From NCBI GenBank assembly GCA_036186865.1, contig AP025043.1, positions 28,523,108-28,587,107 of the forward strand: a DNA stretch of 64,000 bases, in the 5' to 3' direction. Every line of letters begins with the position of its first letter. The first letter of the stretch is position 1. The stretch is from Eustoma russellianum (lineage: Eukaryota; Streptophyta; Magnoliopsida; Gentianales; Gentianaceae). Below are positions 20,845-33,136 of the stretch, piece by piece. The notes under the pieces are model-generated. The model saw only the letters and a list, made by a program, of their open reading frames with translations, ran no database searches and was not told where the DNA came from. The translations under genes were made by a program, and so were the position numbers.

Positions 20845-22734
20845 TGTTGGAGAAAATTGAAAGAAATTGAGTTTGGCCAAGTTGCAAATCGTGGTTAGCA
20901 ACGTACTTTGAGCTTTATTATAATTAGTGTCATTAATGACACATGGAAACTAATGAATTCTTAATTATATGTGTAATGAGTGGATAATATTAGGATTTTG
21001 AATCACTCAATTGAATCACTCAATTACGTTATCGGGTGAATGAGAAATTAATGCTAAAGTATAGAGAAAATAAGTGAAAATCAGCTCAGCTGGGCTCATG
21101 CTCAGGCTTGGATTGCAGGCTGCAAGATGCAGGTCAGATCCTGCAGTCTGTAGGTCGGATCTTGCAAGCTGCATCCTATCTGTTGGAGAAGTATGTTTAA
21201 ATTTAAATTTATTCAGGTGGTTGTGATATGACAAAACTGAAATTTTAAAAGCGGTTAAGTCTAACTGTGCTGAGCTGACATAAAACTGTTATGATCTGAG
21301 GGCTCAGATTGAAGAGTTATTTGATCCACTGGCTCTGGACAGACTTAATGCGGTTATCTGATCCAATGGTTCAGGCCGAGCAGGTATCTGATCCTACGAC
21401 TGTGGTTGAATTGGCGTTAACAAACTGACCTTAGTTTTTCCCTATAAATACGAGGTCGAGCTGACCTTTGTGGTAATCAGAATTCAATCCAGAAATCAAT
21501 CAGTTTCCTTCTTTTTTCTTTGCAATCTCTCTTTGCAAATCATCTCCTCCATGCATAGTCTGCATCTCTGCATTTTTCAAGTCATCCGAGAATCTAGGAA
21601 CACTTTATAGGTTCGATGAGTTCATACGATGCAGTGCTACTCGTCTGAACTGACCAAAATGTACAACACCCTTCATAGGCAATAACTTCAGATAAACCTT
21701 TTCTCCGACAGTAAACTCTAGAGGACGCCTCTTCGAATTTTCCCAGCTCTTACTTCTGCCTTGAGCAACCTTAAGCCTTTTCCGAATTAACTTTATCTTC
21801 TCCTTGGTCTGCTTAACCATCTCTAGACCAGTGATAGCGCGCTCTCCAACTTCATCCCAATAGATAAGGAATCTGCACTTACGCCTATAGAGCATCTCAA
21901 ATGGTGCCATGCAGATGGCGCTATGATAGCTGTTGTTGTAGAAGAACTCAATCAAGTTGATCATATCATCCCTGTTCTCCTCGAAGTCTATGGCGTAAGC
22001 TCTCAACATGTCTTCCAATGTCTGTGCCGTCTTCTCTGACTGCCCATCGGTCAAGGGATCTCAGCTCCATCAATTATATACATCAGCATACACGAGCTTT
22101 TAATATGTGCGTCGTTTTAATGGTTAAGTTGTTTGAACATGTTTGGTATAGACATATAGCATGGTGTGTATCAGCATGTATGACTTATGTGTCATATGTA
22201 GCTCATGAATTCACAATCGTTATCTTCAGTTTGTCACGTTTGTAATGTTATCCTGGGAGACGGTTGCTTCATCTGGTTGGACACAGTATACCAGAGCAAT
22301 ACGTTTTAAAGAAAAAGTCCTGGACTCACCTTGGTTTGTTCGCTCGCTGAACTGCTGAGCTGCTGTTAGCGCAGTGTTGTTGATTTGCATCACTATCGTG
22401 CTGAACTCAACTGGTCTAGCGAGCTGTTGCTGTGGTGAGCTGAGATGTTGTGTTGAGCTCGACTGTTTGGTTGTTGGAGCATCAGTTGTACTGCAGCACT
22501 ACTGTGCTGAGCTCGGTTGGACGGCTGATAGCACAGTACTACTGTTCTGCAGTGTTGATGTGCTGAGGTTGGTAGGTCGGCTGACTATCCAGAATGCAAA
22601 CTTAATTGTGCCACTTGGATCGTTTGATCTGACAGACCGACCGCATCTGTCCTGAGCTCGGTAGGTCGAATGTTGCCTTAGTTCACATGAACATTGTACA
22701 AAATCGTTTTGTCTAACTTGAATTTTTCCTGACA
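20845..22734 (+). mobile_element. 3' LTR of outer copia B with captured insert
   Basis: It starts TGTTGGAGAAAA after a TGTGGGGGA polypurine tract and ends TTTTTCCTGACA at 22734. The TATA box is at 21443-21450. A foreign segment of about 595 bp (21653-22247) replaces a few bases of the LTR between CTGAACTGA and ATCCTGGGA. The remaining LTR sequence is about 1.3 kb, the normal size. Confidence 0.85.
21653..22055 (-). pseudogene. gypsy integrase fragment captured in LTR B
   Basis: A piece of Ty3/gypsy pol on the minus strand covers the end of the integrase core and the start of the C-terminal domain: TDGQSEKTAQTLEDMLRA, then WDEVGERA, then RRPLEFTVGEKVYLKL. It is similar to, but clearly distinct from, the same region of the chromovirus at 32205-32640. 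It has no LTRs of its own and no flanking duplication. Together with 22056-22247 (no recognisable content) it looks like filler DNA. Confidence 0.83.
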
Positions 22735-22849
22735 CATCATCCATCTCACAACCAACTGATAACGAGACTCGCTCAGAACCCCTAAACAATAAGATCCACT
22801 CTAATGTCAAAAATATAGTAAACATGACTATTACATTATACTTTTAAAA

Positions 22850-24682
22850 GGAGGAAATTGCACCTATCACCCAAACATTGGTCAAATTATCCAGTTAGCA
22901 TTTAACTGTTCTGAAACCTCATTTGGCACCCAAACATGGCCAAATTTGATTCAATTAACACCGGAAACCAGCTGATGATCTGCTGCAGCCGGTTTCAGCG
23001 TATTTTACCGCCAAAATTAAATTCTCCTCCAAATTAACGTTTTCCTTTTCCTTCTCTCCTGTTGCAACTAGTTCCCTTGTGGTTTTTCTATATAAATTAG
23101 CCTCCCACTTCACAAAATAAACCAATATACAGTAGTATTAACAAAAATTCAATGGGGCTTCTTGTTTCCCCCTCAGATAGCCGGAATTTAATAAGTCCAC
23201 CAGCAATCCAGCGGAATTCAGAAAATCGACCAGAACCCCCAAAAATCGGTGGAATTTAACAGGCTTCTTTCTTTCTCCCCAGATAAACAGAGTCTCACCA
23301 AAACTACGGTTTTGGACCAAAGAAGAACATTTTTGAGAATGAAAAAGTACACGAATAGTCTAAGCAACAAGACACGAGAAACTTTACGAATGTATACAGT
23401 TACTTTTCTTATAATCAAAGTATCCATTGCGTACTGATCTAATTAGGATAAGGATAGTGAATCTATTTTTAATGCATATTTATGGTTATTTTTGTATATC
23501 ACCATGCTATATAAGAGACCGTTAAATGTTTTTATCATAAAGTTCTTAAAAACTGAGATGGTGGCAGAGATATGGACATTACCTCACCAAAGAATCCATT
23601 GCGATAAATGAACCCCACCTTTCCGACTTCCCTTGACCAAATTTCAAACTCATTATTCTTATCTCTCCATTTCATCTCCATCAACGGCGAACAAAAAGAA
23701 TCGTAGAGTTCCGAAGGCTCTCTGGAGGCTTTTCGGCAACCGAGCCGTACACTTGCTGACACGATATTATGTCTTCTACCAAAGCCTCCACCTTCGCCGG
23801 AGGAATGCATGTGTGAGAAGCCGGTATGCATCGGATGTTGCGGTGACGAAGCACCTTTCTTTCTAGTTAGGGTTGAAGATCCTCCCGATTACGGAAACTC
23901 CTCACTCAGTGCTTCGTTGTTGTTGCTGACAATGCTCCTCCCTCATTCGACTTCGATCCTAATCGATATTGGGACCACCTCGAGGTTGTTTTGCCTTCGC
24001 TTACACTTTCGTGGAATGCATGAATTTTGTTTAGGAAAATGACAGGGATTCTTGATTTCGGCGGTATATTTCCGACGAATTTGGCGGGAATGTTCATATA
24101 TTATGGTAGTATTTAATTATTCATCCATGAATACAAAATACCACACAACAAAAACAGGAAAAAAAGGAAAAAGAAAAACAATAAGGTTCTTCTTTGGAGA
24201 TATAATATCTCCCTTTACAATGCAACATACACACACACTAATGAGCAAGGGAAGGATTTTGCTGGATGTAAATATAACTCAAACTATTTGTGAGTGACTC
24301 TAAAGAGAAACGAGACAAAGGGGGGAAAATGCAATTGGACAATTTATCATTGTTTCTTTAGGGCTGATGTCTCAAAGCGAAGGTCAATGTCAAAAAACAT
24401 GGTGTTGTTAGGGTTTTTTCTTTCAAATATCTAAATGGCTGAGGGAGCATTAAGATTGCTAATATTTATGAAGGAAAACCACAAGAGAACCAGTTGCAGC
24501 AGGGGAGAAGAAAAATAAAGACGTTAAAATGTGTTGAAACCGGCTACAGCAAATCGTCAGCCGGTTTCTAGTGTTAATTGAATCAATTTTGGCCACGTTT
24601 GGGTGTCAAATGAGGTTTCAGAACGTTTAAATGATAACTGGATAATTCGACCAACGTTTGGGTGATAAATACAATTTCCTCC
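22850..24682. mobile_element. DNA transposon with long TIRs (MULE-like)
   Basis: The ends are inverted repeats of about 220-240 bp (22850-23090 and about 24465-24682), beginning GGAGGAAATTG and carrying several CACCCAAAC motifs. The flanks are TTTTAAAA on both sides. Because this octamer is its own reverse complement, it may be a target duplication or part of the repeat. Long repeats of this kind favour a Mutator-like, non-autonomous element. The interior (23090-24465) has no transposase. It contains short exon-like stretches, the best near 23920-24020 on the plus strand, reading FDFDPNRYWDHLEVVLP, which I do not recognise. It may be captured host sequence. Confidence 0.72.
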
Positions 24683-24699
24683 TTTTAAAAGCACAAAAT

Positions 24700-25655
24700 A
24701 ACAAACAATATTGTAACTACCGGATATGATCTATAAGGTTTAAATTCATTGCTTTTCATCTTTTGCATGACAGTGCTGCTCACTCAACATGTTCGTCCTG
24801 CAACTTGTCTAATAATGGAAGGAAATGAGGTAAGCATTTGGAAAAATGCTTTTGTGAGGAGATAATGGCATCAACATAGAACTAAGAACATTTCCCGGTA
24901 AAACGTCTCAGAGTTCCTAAATTATCTTTTAATTGTGCATAATTTATAAACTTTTCAAATCATGTCAAACAACCTCATTCACACATAAATCATTTTAAAC
25001 ACATGACAGGAAATCTTCAAACTACAACAAGAAAATATGACACGTATATACTCAGGATTCTAGGTTGTAGCCAAGGTGTTTAGTGTCCGAAAACATAGGC
25101 AGGTGCTAACCGGCTCAGCATATGTCTACTATTCGGATCCATAGGCAGGATGCTGCTATTGAGGATCCTCGAAGACTCACTGTTGTTTGTATGATATTTA
25201 ACTAAGAATATCATGTTTCCACCCTAAAAACGACTAAATTTCAACATCCTTTCATACCAAGAGCACATTCAAAGTACAAACACAGATATTCACAAACACC
25301 TTATAAAAAATCTAAATCATTTTCATTTCAGTAAATAATTTCACAAACAAGGATCCCATCTTTAACTCCCAAAAATACGAACTCTTAAAACAGACTGGTG
25401 TTTTCAAACCATTGTAGCATTATAAAAATATAGCTTACAAAGCAATGATTCACAAATGAATGCAGGAAAATAATCAATTGGTGGTAACTACTCTTACCTT
25501 GAATCCATTGAAAGTATGTCCAAACACACATCCAAAATCATCACTTATATCATAATCAAGGGTTAAATTGGGAGTTTAAGTTTCTAATCCCAAAACTTTT
25601 TTGTAAATTTTGAAAATTACATGCTTACGAAAATTATAATTTGCGGGCATAGATG
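24700..25655. other. no gene seen
   Basis: AT-rich sequence without a supported reading frame. Around 25060-25170 a pair of similar phrases (CATAGGCAGG at two places about 60 bp apart) suggests decayed repeat DNA, perhaps an old gypsy LTR. I cannot assign it. Confidence 0.4.
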
Positions 25656-25670
25656 ATCGATGTTATGCCG

Positions 25671-25984
<314 letters not shown>

Positions 25985-26854
25985 GGAAGTGTGTGCCGTG
26001 TGATGTAATGCGGAGAAAAAAATTAATATTTAACTAACTAAATTCTATCTCAAACCATTAATCAAACCTTATCCCTAATTTCCCTCACTTATCATCCCAC
26101 CCTTATTCCCCTAATCTCTTATTAATATATATCAAACCCTAATCCTCTCCCCCTCCCTCTATCAAAACAACGACAGCCCTTCCCCCTTCTTCCCCCATCA
26201 AACTTGCGGCACCAAGAAAGAAAAAAAAAGTTCTTTTGATCCAAGGCTTCAAGAGGAGTGGAAATCACAACCATATCATCACCATCCACCGTGCCTACAT
26301 CGTCTCTCGTATTTAAGTTCTTGCTAGGGTCGAGGTAGGTGTATACTATTTATTCCCTCAAAATGGTATGAAGTTTGCATGCTCAAAACGGTATTTTTAT
26401 GTGTTTATTGTTGTTCTTTTATGCTTGTTTCATTCATGATCCTATTGATGTATCACAAAGTGTTTATTTTTGTTCTTCTATTCTTGATTCGAATATGATC
26501 ATGTTGATGTATTCTCCTTGTGATATTAATTGTTATGTTTGTAAAGGTGGATTGCTGTTTTTTTTAGATTTCGGCAACTACATATAAAAAACAAAAAACA
26601 AAAAAAATAATACAAAAGGGATTCGGCTGAACCTTGTGAATTTGAATTTTGCATATTTCGTTTATTAAAAAAATTTGGGACAACTTTCGGCGGCTTCATG
26701 CGCATATTAAAAAAACAAAAACAAAACTATATAATAATAATAATAAAAGGGGGTGCCGATTTGGGCTGCAATTGTACAAAAAAAAATATTAATAATAAAA
26801 TAATAACAAAAGGGGTTTGGCCTTTATTTCGGCTGAACCCAATTTCCCAAGTTA

Positions 26855-26988
<134 letters not shown>

Positions 26989-27964
26989 GGGTTTGGCCAG
27001 TTCGGCTGAACCCAATTTTAAAAAAAAAGGGTAAAAATAAAATAAAATAATAAAATAAGTAGACTAAGTAATGGAGACGGACGTGGTACAGAGGGAAGTA
27101 ATGGGGGCGGTTGTGTGGTGTTCCTGCATTCATGGCACGTGCATTGTATGAGGTATACTGCGTCTATAAGGCGTGGGTATCGGGATGACTTACCGTGTCT
27201 ATAGGGCACCGGGGTCATGAGACATACTGCGTCTATAGGGCGTGGGTGTCTAAACGGCAAGTGGTGGCTAGAGACCACGACGATGGATTTAGGACCGGGG
27301 GCATGCATTGCATATAGGTCTAGGAGCATATTGCCTGACATATTTCTAGTTGCGTGTGACACGTTATTTGAGCATGCATCACGTACTTGCGCATTTTTAT
27401 GTGGAGTGCTTTACCTTTCCGTATAAGCCATGCTATCATGTTTTATGTGTTATGTGTTGATATCTTTTTGGATATGTACTCTTTGTATTGTTTTGAGAGG
27501 CACCTACTGGGTGATTACCATCACTCACCGCCTACTATTCCAGGTGAGACCGATAGTGCCTATGATTATATTTTCCTCGAGGATGGTGCCGATGTCGTGG
27601 AGTGGGCTGAGTGACCAGTAGATACAATTACAGCGAGGGCAGAGACGGGCTGGTTATGATATTCTTGGGGTGACATTGGCATTTCTATTTTTCAGTATTA
27701 CATTGAGACATTTCTCCTAGACTTTTAATTCAGACATTGACTTTGACTTGTAGGGCCTGGTCAGCCTAATAATGATGTTTTTATTTTATTGAGGTTTATT
27801 AAATTCTAATTAGTATTGTGTTTAAATCGTTTCCGCAAAAAGGAAAAAAATTCCATGTCAACACTGACGTGTAACAGGTTGAGGTGACGCTTTGTATTCT
27901 CCTTAGTGAGATACGGCGGATGGACTGCTACCGAGGCTAGGGCTTGGGAGCGGGGCGCTACAGG

Positions 27965-27977
27965 TGGTATCAGAGCC
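27965..27977 (+). promoter_or_regulatory. primer-binding site, initiator Met type
   Basis: TGGTATCAGAGCC, two bases after the 5' LTR. It is complementary to the 3' end of plant initiator Met tRNA, the usual primer for reverse transcription in these elements. Confidence 0.88.
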
Positions 27978-28230
27978 CAGGCTTCAGATACGCCTCGGAA
28001 ACGTGAAATTAGTTAGTTACCCCTAGAAATAGGTGACGACCTGTTTTCAAATGATATTTTTTTTAACTTAAATAAAATGAAGTAGACATAAGCTATGATT
28101 GGGTTTCGGGTGGTGTGTGCCGTTAGTGAGTATACGTTATAGGCTACCGTTTTGCCCTCCAATTTTATATCTCTTTACGACACTCTTAAACTTAAATTTC
28201 GTATAACATGTTTTGACCTGTCTATAGACG

Positions 28231-29370
28231 ATGCCACCACGACGTGAACCACCAAGGAATGGAGAACATAACGGAGACGAGCATCATGGGCAAGGGGCTA
28301 TCCCCCAAAACCTTGCTGATACGCTGGCCAATCTGACGGCCTTGATAGCTAATCAGCAAACACAGATGGCGCAACAGTACACTCAGATGGCACAGCAACA
28401 GGCACAGATCGCTCAGATACTTCAGCAAACTCAACAGCAACAGCAATAACCACCACCACCACAACCGCAGCAAGGCTTGCGGTTCTACTACAGGGAGATG
28501 CAGAACTCCCGGATACCGATGTTCAGAGGTACCACTCGGCCTGAGGAAGCCGAGATCTGGCTCAAAATGTGACCGAACAGATAAGGCTTATACAGGTACC
28601 TGCGGATCTGAAAGTTGAGATAACGACCCCGTTTCTGGAAGGGGAAGCTGAAAGATGGTGGAATGGAGTAAAGCGTAGATTGACTCCACCGGTGACTTGG
28701 GAGCAGTTTGTGGAGGAGTATAAGAAGCACTATGTTCCGAGCAGCGCTATTCAGAGAAGGATGGCAGAGTTCCAGATGCTGACACAGGGGTCCATGACAG
28801 TCGATCAGTATTCTGAGAAGTTTCACGAGCTGGGTCAGTACATGTCATGTATCATGGACAATGAGGAGGCCAAGATGCTGAAGNNNNNNNNNNATTCGAG
28901 GGACTACTGGAGGTATGCAGACGGGTTGAGAGGAACTTGGATAGAGCTGCTGCACTGGATAGACTTAAGAGACCTCGTGAGGAATTGCATGCGGGCAAAT
29001 CAGGAAGATGGCTGAAGGTGCCCCGACGCCCTCAGTCCGGGCAACCTTTCCGACCAAAGCGACAGCAGGGTACAGCGAGTCAGATACCGATGATTGAGGG
29101 ACCACTACCGACTGATGCGCAGCCAGTGAGAGCTGTGGCACCTGCCTCACAGTGTACACTGTGCGGACGTATTCATCCGGGGCAATGTTGGAAGGCTCAG
29201 AGGGCTTGCTATAATTGTGGGAAGCAAGGACATCTCACCAGGGAATGCTCTGCCACCCGCTCAAGTAAATTCGCAGACTCAGGCACAACAGGGAACCCGA
29301 GGCCAGACCAATGCTCGGGTCCATGCGATGACAGATGCAGAGGTCGAGGAGTCAGGCGACGTGGTTACAG
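28231..29370 (+). pseudogene. chromovirus gag with zinc knuckle
   Basis: The start ATG at 28231 (MPPRREPP) follows a 250 bp leader. A Gln-rich stretch ends in a stop at 28447 where a CAA is expected. The Gag core (28569-28880) has FLEGEAERWWNGVK and MTVDQYSEKFHELGQY after a one-base loss near 28567. Ten undetermined bases at 28884-28893 lie at a point where sequence appears to be missing. The next open part (28937-29392) has ERNLDRAAALDRL in one frame and the CCHC knuckle CYNCGKQGHLTREC at 29210-29252. A further frame change follows, so that the last codons before the first intron-like segment read SGDVVT. Confidence 0.85.
28884..28893. other. assembly gap, 10 N
   Basis: Ten undetermined bases inside gag. 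The flanking frames do not join, and part of the capsid region expected here is absent, so the true gap is probably longer than ten bases. Confidence 0.95.
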
Positions 29371-29459
29371 GTATATTTATTTAAATATTTAAATTCGAAG
29401 TTGCATTAAATTCTGTACGTTGCCATTGCATGTTAGGTGCTAAACCTTAAATGTGTTAG
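29371..29459 (+). other. intron-like segment 1 in chromovirus (89 bp)
   Basis: It begins GTATATTTAT and ends AATGTGTTAG. It is AT-rich with no coding sense and sits between the end of gag (SGDVVT plus one base) and the start of protease (two bases, then VILINKVPANVLFDSGA). Removing it makes a Gly codon across the junction and restores the VVTG-type motif usual for this family. Phase 1. Splicing itself is inferred. Confidence 0.72.
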
Positions 29460-30301
29460 GTGTGATTTTAATTAACAAAGTACCAGCCAATGTTCTGTTC
29501 GATAGTGGGGCGAGTCACTCGTTTATGTCAAAGAGGTTTGCCAAGAATCTGGATGTTCTCCCTGAATGGCTTGAGACTCCCTATCGTATACAAGCCGCTG
29601 GCGACCAAGTACTCGTGTCCCATCATCAATATAAGGGATGTGAATTGGAGATTAACGATCTGCAGTTCTCTGCGACCTTAATACCGATCCGGATGCATGA
29701 CTTTGACATTATTCTGGGCATGGACTTTTTGGCAAAGTATCATGCCAATGTTGATTGCCGGCGACTCCAGGTCAGCATGAAGACACCGGAGTTGTGGGAA
29801 ACTACTTTTCAAGGGAACTCTAAATTGAAGAAGGCACCTCAGAAGATCTATCTGACTGCAGCTCATGCTTTCTGAGCACTAAGAAAAGGAGGAGAGGGAT
29901 TTCTGATTTTCTCAATGGGTGCCGAGCAGGAGGTTCCGCAGATTGACTGAATTCTCGTAGTGAGGGAATTTACAGACGTTTTCCCTGAAGAGTTACCAGG
30001 ACTACCCCCAGAAAGAGAAGTAGAGTTCGAGATCAATCTTGTACCTGGTGCTAAACCCATTTCCAGGGCACCCTACCGCATGGCACCAGCAGAACTCAAG
30101 GAGTTGAAGGAGCAGTTACAGGAACTGCTGGACCGTAAATTTATTCGACCCAGTGTATCACCTCGGGGTGCTCCAGTCCTGTTTGTGAAAAAGAAGGATG
30201 GAAGCATGAGATTATGCATAGATTACCGGGAGCTCAATAAGATCACCATCAAGAACAAGTATCCATTACCTCGAATCGAGGATCTCTTTGATCAGCTACG
30301 G

Positions 30302-30378
30302 GTAATGATAAATTTGGAGTTATAACTTAAACTTTTAGGTTACTCGTTAAATTGCACCACTAACAAAATTTCTTTCAG
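30302..30378 (+). other. intron-like segment 2 in chromovirus RT (77 bp)
   Basis: It begins GTAATGATAA and ends AATTTCTTTCAG. A pyrimidine-rich stretch and a CTAAC branch-like site lie just before the AG. The flanks read LFDQLR and GARVF, which are adjacent residues in reverse transcriptases of this family (LFDQL followed by GA). Phase 0. Without removal the frame runs into a stop within 8 codons. Confidence 0.78.
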
Positions 30379-31057
30379 GGGGCTAGAGTATTTCCAAAAT
30401 TGATTTGCGATCCGGTTACCATCAGTTGAGGATCAAATCAGGGGATACAGCAAAGACTGCTTTCCGAACACGTTATGGCCACTACGAATTCCTGGTTATG
30501 CCTTTCGGATTGAAAAAACGCCCCAGCCGCCTTTATGGACCTAATGAACACAGTATTTCGAAAACAGTTGGATAAGTTCGTAGTTGTGTTCATCGACGAT
30601 ATCCTTATATACTCCCCTGACGAAGATACTCATGCGGAGCATTTGAGGGAGGTTCTAGAGACCCTTCGGAGAAACAAATTGTACGCCAAGTTCAGTAAAT
30701 GTGAGTTTTGGTTGAAGAGCGTAGCCTTTTTGGGTCATGTGGTCTCTGAAGAGGGAATTTCTGTGGATCCAAAGAAGGTAGAGGCGATCACTGAGTGGCC
30801 TAGACCCACTAATGTGACCGAAGTAAGGAGCTTTCTCGGTCTGGCTGGATACTACAGGAAGTTTGTAGAGGGCTTCTCATCTATTGCAGTGCCTCTGAGC
30901 CGATTGACGCAGAAGAAGTCGAAGTTTGAATGGACCGTCGAGTGCGAGCAGAGCTTCGCTGAATTAAAAAGGAGACTGACCACAGCCCCTATTCTTGCTC
31001 AGCCATCCGCGTCAGAAGGGTTTGTCATTTACAGTGACGCTTCTAAGAACGGGCTAG

Positions 31058-31124
31058 GTAAATGTATATAATTTCAATTGATTTTGTATACAATTAAAGA
31101 CGTGGTCTAACTTCGGTATTACAG
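31058..31124 (+). other. intron-like segment 3 in chromovirus RNase H (67 bp)
   Basis: It begins GTAAATGTAT and ends GGTATTACAG, with a CTAAC site 13-17 bases before the AG. It splits a Gly codon in SDASKNGLG, followed by CVLMQ. Removal rejoins the conserved SDAS to GLGCVL stretch exactly. Phase 1. Confidence 0.78.
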
Positions 31125-33004
31125 GATGCGTGTTGATGCAAAATGACAGGGTCATTGCGTATGCTTCACGACAGCTAAAGCCCTATGAGCAGAACTATTC
31201 GACGCATGATCTGGAGCTAGCAGCGGTGGTGTTCGCACTGAAAATCTGGCGCCACTATTTATATGGAGTGAAGTGCGAGGTGTTCACTGATCATAAAAGC
31301 CTTAAGTATCTGTTCATGCAAAAGGAGTTGAACATGCGCCAAAGGAGATGGTTAGAGTTATTGAAAGATTATGATTTGACCATCAGCTATCATCCAGGGA
31401 AGGCCAATCGGGTTACGGATGCCTTAAGTAGAAAATCGAGCCATGCTCGGCAGGCGACTCTAGAAAGGGAAAATGGCAGAGTTTGACTTGGATCTTGTGG
31501 ATTCTACTGCAGATGTTCTGGCAGCACTGATTATCACTCCAACTCTGATGGATCAGATTAAGGAAGCACAGAAAGATGACGCCGCAATTAGGGATATCCA
31601 AGAAAGAATGCTGACCAGCCAGGTGGATGGATTTCAGGTTCATGATGACAGTAGTATGTGGTACCAAGGAAGGTTGTGCGTGCCGGATGTTGAGGACCTC
31701 AGGAGGGAATTGTTGAAAGAAGCACATAATTCAAAATTGTCTATCCATCCTGGTGCTACAAAAATGTATAATGATCTGAAGAAACATTATTGGTGGAATG
31801 GCATGAAGAGGCACATCGCTGAGTTTGTGGAAAGGTGCCTTGTTGCCAGCAAGTTAAGGCAGAACATCAGAGGCCGGGTGGACTGATGCGACCACTGGAG
31901 ATACCCAAATGGAAGTGAGAGCATGTAACAATGGACTTTGTAGTTGGACTTCCGAAGACAAGAAATGGAATGATATGATATGGGTATTCGTGGATCGATT
32001 GACAAAATCTGCTCATTTCTTACCTATCCCTACCGGACTTACTATGGAGAGGTTGGTGACTATGTACATCGACAACATTGTCTGCCTTCATGGAGTGCCA
32101 GTCAGCATAGTATCTGATCGTGATCCGAAGTTTACTTCTCAGTTCTGGGCAGCCTGTCAGAAGAGAATGGGGACTGAGCTACGATTGAGCACTGCCTTCC
32201 ACCCTCAGACCGATGGGCAGTCTGAGAGGACCATTCAGACCCTGGAGGACATGCTGAGGGCGTGCGCGTTGGATTTCAAGGGGAACTGGGACAGCATGCT
32301 TAAGTTGATTGAGTTCTCCAATAATAACAGTCATCACAGTGCCATAGGCATGGCACCCATTCGAGGCCTTGTATGGACGTAAGTGTAGGTCACCTGTTCA
32401 CTGGGACGAGGTTGGCGAGCGTGTGTTGACGGCCCCTGAGATAATTGAGCAAACTAAAGAAAAGGTTGAAACTGATTCGTGAACGTCTTAAGACGGCTCA
32501 GGATAGAAGCAAGAGTTGGGCCGACATGAAGAGACGACCTTTGGAGTTCGAGGAGGGAGAAAAAGTCTATCTTAAGGTATCACCTATGAAGGGTGTGACA
32601 CGTTTTGGAGTTAAAGGGAAGTTGAAGCCTCGTTTTATTGGACCTTATGAGATACTCGAGAAGGTTGGAGACTTGGCCTATAGACTGGCGCTACCCCGAT
32701 GCTTGGCTCAGGTGCACAATGTATTTCACGTCTCACAGTTGAGGAGGTACGTATCGGACCCAAGTCATGTGTTACATGCTCAGCCACTTAAGATCAGGCC
32801 AGTTGCTTCCTATGAAGAGGTACCGATCCGAATTCTTGATCGGAAGGATCAGGAGCTAAGAAGGAGGATTATTCCCTATGTCAAAGTTCCAATGGAGCAA
32901 CCACCGGGAGAATGAAGCGACATGGGAACTAGAAGAGCAAATGCGCGACCGCTACCCCCACCTCTTTGAGTAAGGTACGACAAGTTTCGGGGTCGAAACT
33001 TTTG

Positions 33005-33017
33005 TAAGGGGGTAGGA
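33005..33017 (+). promoter_or_regulatory. polypurine tract of the chromovirus
   Basis: AAGGGGGTAGGA directly before the 3' LTR start TGTTATGCCG. Confidence 0.8.
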
Positions 33018-33068
33018 TGTTATGCCGTATAATAATATAATAATAATAATAATAATAATAATATAATA

Positions 33069-33136
<68 letters not shown>

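Larger units (their letters stand above)
29460..32973 (+). pseudogene. chromovirus pol (PR, RT, RNase H, integrase, chromodomain)
   Basis: Protease 29460-29875 with active site LFDSGASHSF and DIILGMDFL. RT 29960-30301 and 30379-30900 with VLFVKKKDGSMRLCIDYREL, the RSGYHQLRI block and active site FIDDILIYS. RNase H 30960-31057 and 31125-31440 with YSDASKNGLG, THDLELAAVVFAL and FTDHKSLKYLF. Integrase 31473-32400: zinc-binding HHCC (the second Cys is lost by a one-base deletion near 31850), then catalytic Asp in VFVDRL, Asp in SDRDPKF and Glu in DGQSERT. C-terminus 32445-32973 with FIGPYEIL, VHNVFHVSQLRRY and the chromodomain-like tail, stop at 32971. At least six one-base indels or stops. Intron-like segments are listed separately. 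Confidence 0.9.

Noticed and set aside
27965..27977. tRNA-like match after the LTR (also 51651-51663)
   Set aside because: These are primer-binding sites of 13 bases, not tRNA genes; no cloverleaf surrounds them.
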